Positions 50,901 through 61,803 of a stretch of 64,000 nucleotides of DNA are shown piece after piece. Origin of the DNA: Luscinia megarhynchos (lineage: Eukaryota > Chordata > Aves > Passeriformes > Turdidae); contig JAPFBE010000003.1 in NCBI GenBank assembly GCA_034336665.1, positions 63,283,352 through 63,347,351 on the forward strand, in the 5' to 3' direction. Position numbers and translations under genes: made by a program. Under the pieces are notes generated by a model, which saw nothing but the letters and a program-made list of their open reading frames with translations, was not told the origin of the DNA and searched no databases. Every line of letters begins with the position of its first letter. Within the stretch, counting starts at the first letter, position 1.

Positions 50901-52507
50901 ATACCAAAGGAATGAAAAAGAATATTTATATTCCCATTGGCCTTTGTGTAGCTGTGAGTGTCTCAAAGGCTAGACAGGAGCTTGGAGAATACACAGAGAT
51001 GTAAAACCCAGGCTCAGCTTTATCCTCTCTGCTGTGCAGAGACAAAACACCAGTCAAAATATTTGTGTCAATGAGTGCTTGCATGCACAGGTCAAAGCAA
51101 GAGAGGTAAGAAGATACAGTGAAATAGAAAAAGAGAGAGGGAGAAAAATGGATGGCTACTAGGGAGGGACTAGAAAGGGGAAAGAGAGATATATTTAGCC
51201 ACAAGAAATTTTGTTATAACTGGTGCAAATATTTTACTTACAGCACCTTTGTTGAAAAATGATATAAAAACAAATGTTTAGAAATGAGGAATTTCAGTAT
51301 TTCTCTTCTTTTTTAATGCAGCCTAAACCCTCAATTCTATCTTGGAGTTTGAGTTTACCCTTTTCATATATTAGAGTAGAAAGTAGGAAAAAAATCTAAC
51401 AGATAATAAAATGGAGGAGAAAAGAAGCGGTGATATAAATGAAGGGAGAAATTGCAAATCTGAAAATTTTGATAATTGTTTCTGACAAACTGTATATATC
51501 AGTGAGTAAAAAAAGTGTTGCTGTTAAAAACTAACATTACTCTCAATTATTCTGCACAGTGCCAGGCTCATTTTTCAATGACATCTTGTTATTATTATAT
51601 ATTACATCCATTACAGGAGAGCCCAGAGGTTCTCGAGCTTCTATCATGCTGAGTAAGTACAATATTTAGGAAAGATTATCCTCGTCTTAAAGAACTGACA
51701 AGTTTACTAGGGACAGGATGCAGCAAGCAGGCAAAGAACATAAGAGAAGATGGAGGGGAGGAACAAGGAAAGGGCTCTTGGTGAGAGCATGAGTAGCACA
51801 GCTGGAGGGATTTAGTGCATATTTCACAAACCATGGGCTCTGGTGTGTCCCCCAGAAGTCTCCTCTCCATGATCAGTGAGTGCAGTGGGACTGGAAAGGG
51901 AGCTGCGGGTGGTTGGCTCCCTGTTGATGCAAGAACTATGGTGAGTATGAAGCTGCCACTCGTTTCTCCCTGAGGATGGAGTCATGCTGCACTTGTTTAT
52001 AGAAATGCATGCCTGCTGCTCACGGCAAGAGCCATGAAAGACCGAGGAGACTTCTTTCTTCAGCCTTAGACAGCAGTGTACCTGCACCACCATGTCTAGT
52101 GCATGTCAGGGAGCATCTTCTCAGGCACTGAGACAAAAGGAGTGGGAGGTCTCATCAGCATTTACCAGCACTGAGCCATTGCTCTCTCCCCATGGGCAAA
52201 GGAGAACCACTGCTGACTACTCTGGAAGCAATACTTTGTCTGCTAACAAAGTACTGCAGCTGCATGCAGTGACAGCCCTGATATCCTGTGTCCAGAGACA
52301 GCTCTTTTAGAGAAGGGAAATTCTATTATTTACTGCTCTGGGCTATTTGCAGGAAAATATCTGCTAAGGAACTTCCACTATGAGTAAAAGTTCTAGAAAA
52401 TATCTCCCTGACCTCTGTTATTTGAATTAAATTATGCTGATACATAACTCTTGTGACTTTCCCAAGACTTGAGAAAGACAAAATGAAATTTTAAAAGATA
52501 TATCAAT
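50901..52507. other. Non-genic sequence
   Basis: Besides the candidate microexon described separately (51617-51652), I see nothing recognisable. Open frames are 92 codons or less. Confidence 0.55.
51617..51652 (+). other. Candidate 36-nt microexon
   Basis: A 36-base segment is preceded by ...CATCCATTACAG and followed by GTAAGTAC, a near-perfect U1-type donor. Its length is divisible by three, and two of three forward frames are open (one reads SPRGSRASIML, the other RAQRFSSFYHAE). The upstream pyrimidine tract is mediocre. I do not recognise the peptide. The block CAGAGGTTCTCGAGCTTCT also resembles the terminal inverted repeat of hAT DNA transposons, so a transposon relic is an equally good reading. 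Confidence 0.2.
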
Positions 52508-52558
52508 TTATCTCTTTTTTCTTTTTTTCTTTTTTCTTTTTTTAAATTTTTTTTAAAC
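52508..52558. repeat. T-rich (CTTTTTT)n low-complexity tract
   Basis: T runs separated by single C, ending in TTTAAATTTTTTTTAAA. Confidence 0.8.
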
Positions 52559-53670
52559 TCAGAGGATATGTGAAATAAAATGTTTTATGGCATTGGTCTG
52601 AGATTTCCCATGGTTGGTAAAACTCCCCCAGTAACAACTGCTTAGAGTATCACTGTCCAGAGATTTTAGTATTAGCAGATTTATGTCTTTTCTATTACCT
52701 GCAGCAATAAACTGCCTTAAAAATCCTCTAGTTCCCTAACCACAAATTGAATTTCAATAAATGTATGTAATATAGCCACAGGAAAGCACAAGGCAGAGTT
52801 GTGTGCAGTCTTAAAATTTTACATGCAGTTCTCATTGCCTCAGAAGTTGGATCAGATATTGTCCAATCCTAATGTATCTGTACTCCCTGGGCTAGAAGAG
52901 AAAAATACACCTGAGTCAAAACCTTCTGCTATAGTCAAATTAAAGGCATAAAAAGATGGAATGTCAAGTGGCACAACTACAATGGGTTTGTGACCTTCAA
53001 ATTCCCTGGCTGGCTAGTAACAGGAGAACCTTGGCCTACACTCAAGCACCTTCAGGGCTGTCATAAACTGGAAGAAGGATCTTTGATATACACTGACATA
53101 GCTGGCATATTTCTAATTTCTTCAGCCTTGCTCATGAGATTATATAACCTCTGTCTCCCATATCAGGTGAATTTGCTGCTCAAAGAGAAGATGATTCAGT
53201 GGCTTCCTGCTCTCTTTGCACCTGCAGTCTAGCATAAAGCAGCTCAAGGGAACTGAGCTTTTAATGCCCAGTGCCTGAATGCTATTAAATTAGCTACATC
53301 TGCCCGTTAAACTCCCAACCTCACCTGTGGCAATTCCTCATCTTTGAAAGGTTACTATTAGTCTCATCATTATCTGTACCCTGGTAGAGGCTGCATAGCC
53401 ACACAGCTTTAGCATTTTTTTAAGTAGGTGTCAATCTTTAGTGTGTAACAGAGAGCCTTGTCCAAATTGCTTCCAAAGGGTCAGTGAAGGCCCACTTGCA
53501 GCACAGTCCTACCAATATCTGTGAGTCTGTGGTGGTTAAGTAAAAGAAGTGTAGGTGTGTGCAGCATCAATGCTTCAGAGGTGTGGGCTGAGCACTGTCC
53601 CACTTCTCCTTTCTCTGTTCCTCCTATACTGGCACGTCACTACAGAGCACATTCTCAGTACAGCTTTGGC
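52559..53670. other. Non-genic sequence, nothing recognised
   Basis: The longest open frame is 80 codons (52990-53232, plus), with no known family. Confidence 0.6.
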
Positions 53671-53820
53671 AAGAGGCTCCCAACCTGTGGTCTGCTGAGG
53701 GCGTATCAGTTGGTCTGTGAAACTGGTGTTCCATAAAAATGTTTTGAACTTATGAACTCCCTCTGGCTTCATGGGTGGTCTGGGAAAAAGAAGTCTGAAA
53801 TTGTTTGAGAGCCAGTGGTT
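53671..53820. mobile_element. hAT-like non-autonomous DNA transposon relic
   Basis: The left end AAGAGGCTCCCAACCTGTGG and the right end TTTGAGAGCCAGTGGTT form imperfect terminal inverted repeats of the CAGTGGTTCCCAA... type common to Charlie-like hAT elements. Internal blocks TTGGTCTGTGAAACTGGTGT and GGGTGGTCTGGGAAAAAG echo the GGTGGTCCGTGAAA motifs of such elements. The size (about 150 bp) fits a MITE. No 8-bp target duplication is clear and no transposase remains. Either orientation is possible. Confidence 0.45.
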
Positions 53821-56280
53821 TAGGGAACAAACTCCCAGTGGCATCAGAACAGGCTGTGGTTAGGAGCTAAGCACAAGTACAGCCATGCAATAAGGTCCTG
53901 CAAATGCACACAGCTTTTATTTTGCCAAGACTCATCAATTGTCCTGCTACCAAAATGGTGATCACAGTCCTGCCATGCATCATGCAAACAACATACAGGC
54001 AAAGACAGTCAACAGGCAATTCTGTGTATTTCCAGTCTCAGCTTTTCTGAAGATTTGGCTGTGCCAGAGGTGGCACTGAAGTCCACAGGGCAAGCAAGCA
54101 AACCACTTCTTATGCTGAATACAGTGGTAGACCATAGTGTCTGTGATCACTTTTCTGCAAAAAGTGAGAACAGCCATCTGTGTTTGTGGACAAGGCTCCT
54201 TTGCTTCACCATCTGCAGCAACACATCCATCTTGGAAATAATGAGCTGGCAGTGAGTGGCAGCAGAAGGTGCTCATGGCATCACTGGACACATTTCAACA
54301 GCTCCTGGGGAGCAGGATAGGAAGGACACCGCTGTCACCATTGGCTGAAAGAATCAATGCTGAAGGTAGCATTTGGCACTTCAGGACTAGCTTTTGACTG
54401 GTGGACATGAGGTAATGAATGTTGCCCTCTAGTACAGAGGTAGTCCAGCTCTGCCCTTTCAGAAAATGTGTTGCCCATCAGACTCCACAAGTGCAGGTAA
54501 ATCCTGGATTCTAATGGCTGCTATTACATATAGCCCTTTCAAAATGATTTACTGCCAATAACCCATTGGTTTCTCACGGGATTTTTCAAATTATTTCATG
54601 ACATCTTTTCTCCTTGATTCACACACACGTCTGGTATTTCTTCGGCCAAAGAAAGACAAATTTGGCTCAGTTTTGACCAACCTACCTGAGTTTTGCAAGT
54701 AATAAGAGCTCAGGCATTAAACCCCAAAGCTCACAGGTTGGTTCTTGCTGGCTGAATCTTCATGACACATGGCCTTAAATTTCTTATAAGTACAAGGCAA
54801 GGATATGGAGTAGATGCCATTACTGAAGGTAAAGTCATAACTCAAGAGCTTCTACATGGCAGAATATCTTAATGACACAACTGAGAACATAAGAGACTGA
54901 CCTCGGAAAGAGAAATAAATGAGCTTGCCTGCTGGATTTTCACTTAAAGAAGTCTGTAATGATTAGAAATAAGTGGAGATTCACCTTGGAGCAATATATA
55001 ATTTAACACAACAAACACATTCTGAGTAGAAAAACATAAAGCTGAGAGTTACTCAGGGTGGACAGAAAATGATAATAAATTATGCAAATCTACAGGCAGA
55101 GAGACTAATACTAAATATCAGAGAAAAATCACAGTACCATGTGAACACAGCTCCAACAACATCCAGTGTTGTGTTGGGAAAACCTGTAGACAAAAAAAGT
55201 TTCTGGCACGCCAGGTTTGGTCAGAGTATTTCCTGTTTAGCAGAGAAGGGGGCCAAGGCAGATCATATGGGATGATAATAGTAAATAAAACCCAGCAGCA
55301 CTGCCACAGTGTAAGCACTGAAAAGGTCACAGTCCCCACAGGAAGCACTGTGTGATTGTTGCTGTGCTGCTCTGAAACCTGAATGACACAAAAAGGCACC
55401 TCAAGTAGGTACAAAGCACAGCTTACTGCCCTTTTGTGCCTGTAGCTGGCCCTAGTGCCAGCACAGCAGACAGAAGAGCAAATAACACTATTTGAAAGCT
55501 TTCCAGCTAGGGCAAGATTTTAGTGCAATGCAATTTAAAATACAATAATCTAGCGCTGCAAGTGACAGTTTGGTCTGATTTTTAAGAGGAGCAAATAAAG
55601 ACTTGCAAGTTCTAGGTTGGATTCAGGTAGTTTCTGCAAGCAGGTATTTGTTCAGTAAGGCAAATAATATCCCTACCAAGTCAGGGCAGGCATATAGTAA
55701 ACTAAACTACACTTTGATTTTTGCTGAGGATAAAAATGCTACTGGTTCATCTTTAGTGGGGAGATGGAATATTTAATACGTTTTTAGAGTCTTTTGCAAT
55801 TATTGCTGTCTGTGCTAGAGCCAGGTAACTAAATCTGCAGCTTAGTCTTTGCTTTACTAAGGTCTGTCATGTTTGCTCGAAGTTCTGGGGAAAGGAGCCT
55901 GCAAAGAGGAATTCCAAACTTCTGCCAGTCAATGCTGCATAGAATTACTCTGCTCCACATTCTCCAGATCCTATAAAATTAAAAGCATTTATATCACTTT
56001 TGATTTGATGCCTGCAAACAGATGATGTGCTTGGATCAAGCACGTTTGTGAGTTGCAACCAAATATTATGCGAAGTAATAATATTAAAGAAGAGCTGATA
56101 GATATGAGTCTTGTCAGCTGCATTGTTTACTGTGTTCTCCTGAAGTAATTGTGTATTCACAGTGGAGATTTACACTTAGCTTCTCTTGTATTATCTGTGG
56201 CAGCTTTCACTATTTGTCAACAGAAATTTCATGACTGTTGTGTGGGAAAAAAGGGTGTAGCCTGGGATGGCAATGCATCA
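53821..56280. other. Non-genic sequence, nothing recognised
   Basis: Open frames reach 103 codons (53980-54291, minus), with no family resemblance. Confidence 0.6.
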
Positions 56281-56560
56281 GACATCTAGTGGCAGCAACC
56301 AACAGCAGTTGTTGTGCAGTAAGTAATGATTAATCAGCTTGGCTGCATTGTGCATTCCTTAATCCATTGTCACAGCCCCCACTTTCCGAGATGGGCTGTA
56401 AACCAACTATTTAGGATCATACTCAAGGAGGTCGTGGTGTGCACCTTTTCTTGTTCTCGTTATTGCTCGTGTCATTAGATGAGATTCATTTGATATCATT
56501 GCTTGTGCTCGTTAAAATCTTTGTGACTAGAATATGGTACAGTATCAGAATTTTAATGCC
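56281..56560. promoter_or_regulatory. Candidate conserved enhancer-like element
   Basis: Five CpGs fall within 125 bp (56387-56511) in an otherwise CpG-poor neighbourhood. Clustered homeodomain-type sites lie just upstream: TAATGATTAATCA (56324-56336) and the bicoid/Otx-type TTAATCC (56359-56365), followed by a Sox-like CATTGT (56365-56370). There is no open frame and no repeat similarity. The pattern is what deeply conserved developmental enhancers in gene deserts often look like. This is inference from motifs and CpG retention only. Confidence 0.3.
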
Positions 56561-59500
56561 TCATATATTCTCTGAGAGATGGTGGCAATAAATGCTACTG
56601 CTTTGACCTTCTCTGGGTTTTATCATTTGATTCACTGATCATCTCCATTCGTTCATCTCCATTTGTGCCCATATAGAGAATGAAGAGCCAGAGAAGAACT
56701 ACAGCTACCAACAGACAAAAATATTTACAAAATTTAATGTCCCCTATTTGTAAGCAAATCAACAGTTTATAGCTTTTCATCATCTGCATTAAGCATTAAT
56801 ATCCTGCCTTTTCCTTGAGGCAGGGATTGCTGTGAAGAGGCAATGTGTGGATTCTTTAGCATTATAGGAACACTACAAAGCAGCCAGGTAACTACACATA
56901 CCTGTGAAAATACCTGCAGGGAGGAATGGGAAAAAGCTTCCTGTTTGGTGCTCTTTACAGGAGAGACCTTAAAATAATTTCTAGGATTTTATTTTGGGTG
57001 ATTGTGAAGGTGAAGCAGTGTCAATTAACTCTATCACTGCCAAGATTTCCCCAAGCTTTCTTTATGGTTTACCCCCCTGCTACTGTAGGTAGTCTGTAGG
57101 ATAAAAAAGGTCCTCAGAACAGGGATATGCAGGTAAAGATAGGTTAGGCATACTACCAAACCTTAACCCCCAAATTCAGGAGTTTATTTTAGAAGCCTGG
57201 ATTGGACTAATCTCCCCACAGCTCCCTGGATAGAAAGACAGAACATTTTAGAACTCATTTTGTCTGTTTTAGACAGCAGCCTAAGTGTTCTGTACAGGCA
57301 GTGAACTGAAGGAGCTCTTTCAGAAGATGATCTATAGCACCTGAAGAAGATAAGTACTCTGGATGGTTGGTTGGAAGAAACTGTCTCTCTCTCCTTTGCC
57401 TGTTGAGGGAGAGCAACACTTCCATATAAGCTCCTAAACTGGGGGCTTAAAACTAGGCAGCATGATTAGTTCCCCTACTCAAAACACTTGACCTGTATGC
57501 TCTTGGTAGGTGAAAATGGAGTGCTGTCTGGTGCACACTCCCTGCAACAGCAGCTTGTGATTTGAGGGGGTGTTTCTTTCACAGGTTCACTGACTTCAGG
57601 GAGTTCACCTGATTTATAGCACAGATTGGGGTATAGTGTTTGAAACAGAATTGCTTGAGCTTGTCCATAAAGAACAAGAAAATTTCAGTGTGAAGTGTGA
57701 CAGAATAATTTTTTTTACCTATTTCCTTTTACAAACATCTAATTTTCAGCAGGCAGATTATGAAATGAGGCCACATTTGCTCCTGCATTCTGCTGTGCCT
57801 TGGTACAGGGGAAGTACTATACATGGGGGCTTTTTACTTCATGAATCTCCAATAAATTCCAGCACTAGATATATAAAGCTACCATGAAAGACCAACTTTT
57901 TTTACCTGTCACAAGAATTTACTCACCTAGTATTGGGCAGGGATTTTTACAGGTCACCAGTACATCAAAAATCCATCAGCAGTAAAACATGGCCAAATTT
58001 AGTCTCATACCCAAGCCAGAGCTCCTTTGGGAACAGACAAAGCAGGTACCTACCCAAAGCAACATCCTGCTGAAGAGAGGTAAAACACCTGTGATGGCTG
58101 CTGGCTTTGTGATTGATGGAGAGTAGGAGAGCTGGAATAGCTGCTGCTCTTTCCTCAGGGTCACTGTGGGAAGGTGTGGCTGGTGGCTCCTACTCTCAGG
58201 TGAAGCCATGGAGTGATGGTCTGCACCCTATCCTCCCAGCTTCCTGGCTGCAGGAGCAGAAATCCCAATTTGTCTGCACACTTTCCTGCTCTACTCCCCT
58301 TCTTGCCTTCCTCTTCAGGTGAGAATGTTCACTTCTGGGAAGCCTCTGTAAGCTCTGGCCACAACTTTAGAAAAAGCATTCAACTTTATAAAAAGCATTT
58401 AGGGATGGTCTGCTAATGGCATTTAGCAGCTCTCATGTTCTACTCAGCAGGAGATTTGGTACAGAGGCAGTCAGAGCATCCCAGACACACATCACCATGG
58501 TGGGTTAAGCAACCTGGTGACTCAAAATCAGACTTTTGTTTGTCTGTTCTTCTCCTCTGCATCCAGACAATGCTAGCTGTGGAGGTAGTTAACTGATGGC
58601 ATGTGGAAGCAGAGCACACCACAAAAATCAGTCTCCAAACACCTGAAATCTCCCCAGAGCACAAGGGAGCTCACCTGCAATGGCAACAGGCTGGCAAGGA
58701 TGTGGGCTGGCTGGCACCAAAAGGGTTGCACTACTGGCTCTGAAATAAACAGGGGACAGGGTATAAGAACACATGTCACCAAAAACAATTGCTAAAACAA
58801 GGTGGTTAGAGAAAATCCTTCTTCTCTTTAGGAAAGCAGTAGTGAAATTAAGGATTCAGTGATTTATTCCTTGTATCCACTCCAGACTGATCCATGTGAG
58901 ACAGATCCACAGACAGGTTAGGAAGGACCAGGCAGTTGGATGCTCAGTGAAAGGAACTGACAGCTTTAGCAGGAGAAGTTTCGTCCCTAGGCAATTTCAG
59001 GGTGATACAACAGGTCAAAGCCCCAGTGCAGAGATCAACATGACTTCACACTCAAAGATATTTGGAAGCTGGTGTCCAGAACAGTATTTAATTTTACATC
59101 ATTGAGAAGCATCAAGAGAACAGCCATGGTCTTGCCTTCCACCACAACATGGATTTATTCTGATAGGGCCAAACCTAGGATAAGTATTGCTGACAGAAAA
59201 TTAAAACCTTGTAGGAACAGAAAAAAAGAACAGTGTTCCCAGTTCTACCAGTGCCATAGAATCACCCTGTATAAAAGCCAAATATATCAGGTTAGGCATT
59301 TTTTTACTGTATTTGTGTTTTGTTTGTTTGTCATTTCTTTTTCCTAATCTTGTATAGATACAAGCAACTACAAGAACAGGTGTTGCCTTTTTTCACTGCA
59401 ATGTCTCAAAATTACACTTCCTACATGTTTACCTAAATATCTGCTTGTTTAGCAGGAAAAATGTGAGATCCTTTTTCTCCCTCTTGTTGGAAAGGAGATA

Positions 59501-59948
59501 TGAGATGGCATTTCAGTAACTTCTCTGGTTGTGTTTTATAAGTGCAAATTTATTCCTATGTCAATGGCAACACCTTAATTTCCTATATATTAGGCTACAT
59601 TTATAGAATTCTACAGACATAATTCTGGAACTTCTGAGCAGTAGGTGAGGAGCTCTGAAGTCAGAAGGAGTTTTGACTCACTAGTTGGGGGAAAACAGGA
59701 TATGAGAGGTCCCCCAAACAAATATTCCTGCTTCAACTTGAGACTGGAGGATCCGATAAAAAGCAAAAATATCTCAACTTTAATCCTGGGCAATGGGTGA
59801 GGTGAAATAGGACATTTTGACCTTTCTAGCTTGGGAGGGGCTGAGTTGACTTGTCTGGCAGTGAGTGATCATTCAGCATGGAAGAAACAAATTTGAGTAG
59901 CCTGCAGAAAGAATATTTGAGAACAACTTTCTGCAAAAGTCTGAAAAG
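56561..59948. other. Non-genic sequence, nothing recognised
   Basis: Open frames are 91 codons or less. No named repeat was recognised. Confidence 0.6.
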
Positions 59949-60050
59949 CAAGGTCAGACTCTCTTTAGACATACATTGGTGTGAATCCAGAGCAGCTCTA
60001 GCTGAAGCAAACTGAGTTATGCACTGATGTAAATGAGATCAGACATAACT
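59949..60050. repeat. Ancient amniote interspersed repeat fragment
   Basis: The blocks ACATTGGTGTGAATCCAGAG and GAGTTATGCACTGATGTAAA, then TGAGATCAG, match in order a repeat abundant in turtle and crocodilian DNA. That repeat carries GGTGTAAATCAGGAGTAACTC and GAGTTACACTGATGTAAA. I recall the motif but not a certain family name. No ends or target duplication are visible. Confidence 0.4.
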
Positions 60051-61734
60051 TGCTGTCAACACAGTCAAATTTTAAGTTGATCAAAGAACAAAATCTTCCC
60101 TTGTGTATATTCAGAATTTATCTGATGACTGTAGACAGATTTAGATGGAAATATTTCCTCCAAAGAATTCAAGGAGTCTGAGTAACTTCTCGGTGTGAGG
60201 AGGAAGTCAGGTTTTTTATAAAGGGAACACTAAATCAGAAAATATGCAGCCTTTTAAAAATCATAGAACAACTTCTTTGCAGCCTGTTGAGTTGTGTATC
60301 ACTTCCAGTAATTACATTTTCAGTCACTGTTGATGTACTGAACACAGCATGGCTACTTCATAGATTTTTCAAAAAGAGCTGGAGTGCTGGACAGGATGGA
60401 GGAGAATTTTATGCCAGTGCTGGCTAGAATGGGAGCTGTCAAGCCTCATGCTTTTATTTTTTCTTCATCTTGTTCAACAACATCAACTCTGCTTATTTCA
60501 AATTAAGGCTGCAACATTGTCATTAAACATTGGCATTAACATTGCAAACCCAGTCTGCTGCCATGGTTGGCAGTGCCAACACAAGCTGATCATTGAATGC
60601 CTCTGAGGTCCTTGATCTTTTTCTTTTGAGCTCTGAAAGCAAGCTGCTTTCAGATGGTGGCATTCCAGGCATCTTGTTCAAACCCAGGTGAAAACACAGC
60701 ACAGGGCCTCCTGCCTGCCAGGAGCACTGAAATGCTGCATGATGTTCATGGTACTGCCCCACACAGGTTGGCCACTGTGCCCCAGTTCTGCTGAGGGGCT
60801 CGTACATGGAGGTGGGAAGGTGCCCTGCTTTGGCAGCCTCCAATCCAGCTGGATTTGCCAGGCAGGAGTGTGGGTGATTCTCAGAACTGCCAGCTGCCTG
60901 CACCAGTAAACTAACACTGATGGTGATTGTTCCAAGCTGGCCCAGTTTTCCTGTTGGAAGATACCAGCCTAAAATTGAGGAGCACAGTTGTTGCCTAGGC
61001 AAGATCTAGATGAAGCAGTGCTGTTGTAGACCATAAACATTTTGTCTGGCATCCAAGTAACCTTGCCAATAGGCCAGTCCCAGAACATCTCACTCTCTCT
61101 ATCCTAACCATTTCCTAAATGGTGCCTCAACACTACAAAATCTCTGCAACCTTTCACTTTTTATCAGAATTCCACCTCACCACAGCACACTGATTTCTTG
61201 ATTAGTTCTTCTGAGGGCCATCATGCCAATAAGTCAGGAATACAAGCTTAGTTAAAGAATCTTTTTACTGGACATACACCTGTTTCTGAGACAGCGATAG
61301 ATGTGTGTACAGTTTTCCAGCACAACACAGTCTTGGAGCATGCTCTCTGTATTTCATCTGGTCTGTTCTCATCTATTTGAGAGTGAGTCAGAGGTCTAGG
61401 GGAACCTCAAATTGTCCTTTGACAGCTTTCTTTTCTGTTATATGGTCCACAGGAGCCCAAGCTCAGATATGCAAGTTTATTTTATATTAGACAAGTTTCT
61501 AGAATAAAGGCAAGGAGCAGCAGTAAGGATAAAGCAGAAACCCTCCTTGTCACCCAAGCATCCAAACTACATGGTGATTCGTGCACCCCTTCTCTCTTAA
61601 CCTGGCTTAGTGATTCACTAATTTACTACAATATTTCTTGTCACAATTACTCAGTCCCAAGATCTTTAGGGAATGCTGGCACTAAGCTAAGTTAGAAACC
61701 TGGTAAAATAACCATGCTGGCTCTAGGACAGAAT
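60051..61734. other. Non-genic sequence with the longest open frame of the window
   Basis: A 159-codon frame (60523-61002, minus) crosses a GC-richer stretch. Its translation shows no domain, no coiled coil and no recognised family. A 73-codon frame opposes it on the plus strand. I do not call it a gene. Confidence 0.5.
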
Positions 61735-61803
61735 GCCCAAACAAAAATTGAACCTAGGTCTCCCATCTCCTGAAAAGCACTCTAGCTCCTACCTAAGCCA
61801 CCC
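61735..61803 (-). mobile_element. MIR-like SINE fragment (tRNA-derived head)
   Basis: The plus strand reads AAATTGAACCTAGGTCTCCC and ATCTCCTGAAAAGCACTCTA, then GCTCCTACCTAAGCCACC. This is the inverted head of an amniote MIR-type SINE. On the minus strand the B-box is AGGTTCAATTT, preceded by GATGGGAGACCT and a degenerate A-box region GTGGCTTAGGTAGGAGC. The rest of the element towards lower coordinates is not recognisable. Confidence 0.55.

Noticed and set aside
60523..61002. Longest open frame (159 codons, minus strand)
   Set aside because: No recognisable domain, an opposing open frame in the same GC-richer stretch, and no splice or promoter context. Frames this long are expected by chance in 64 kb.
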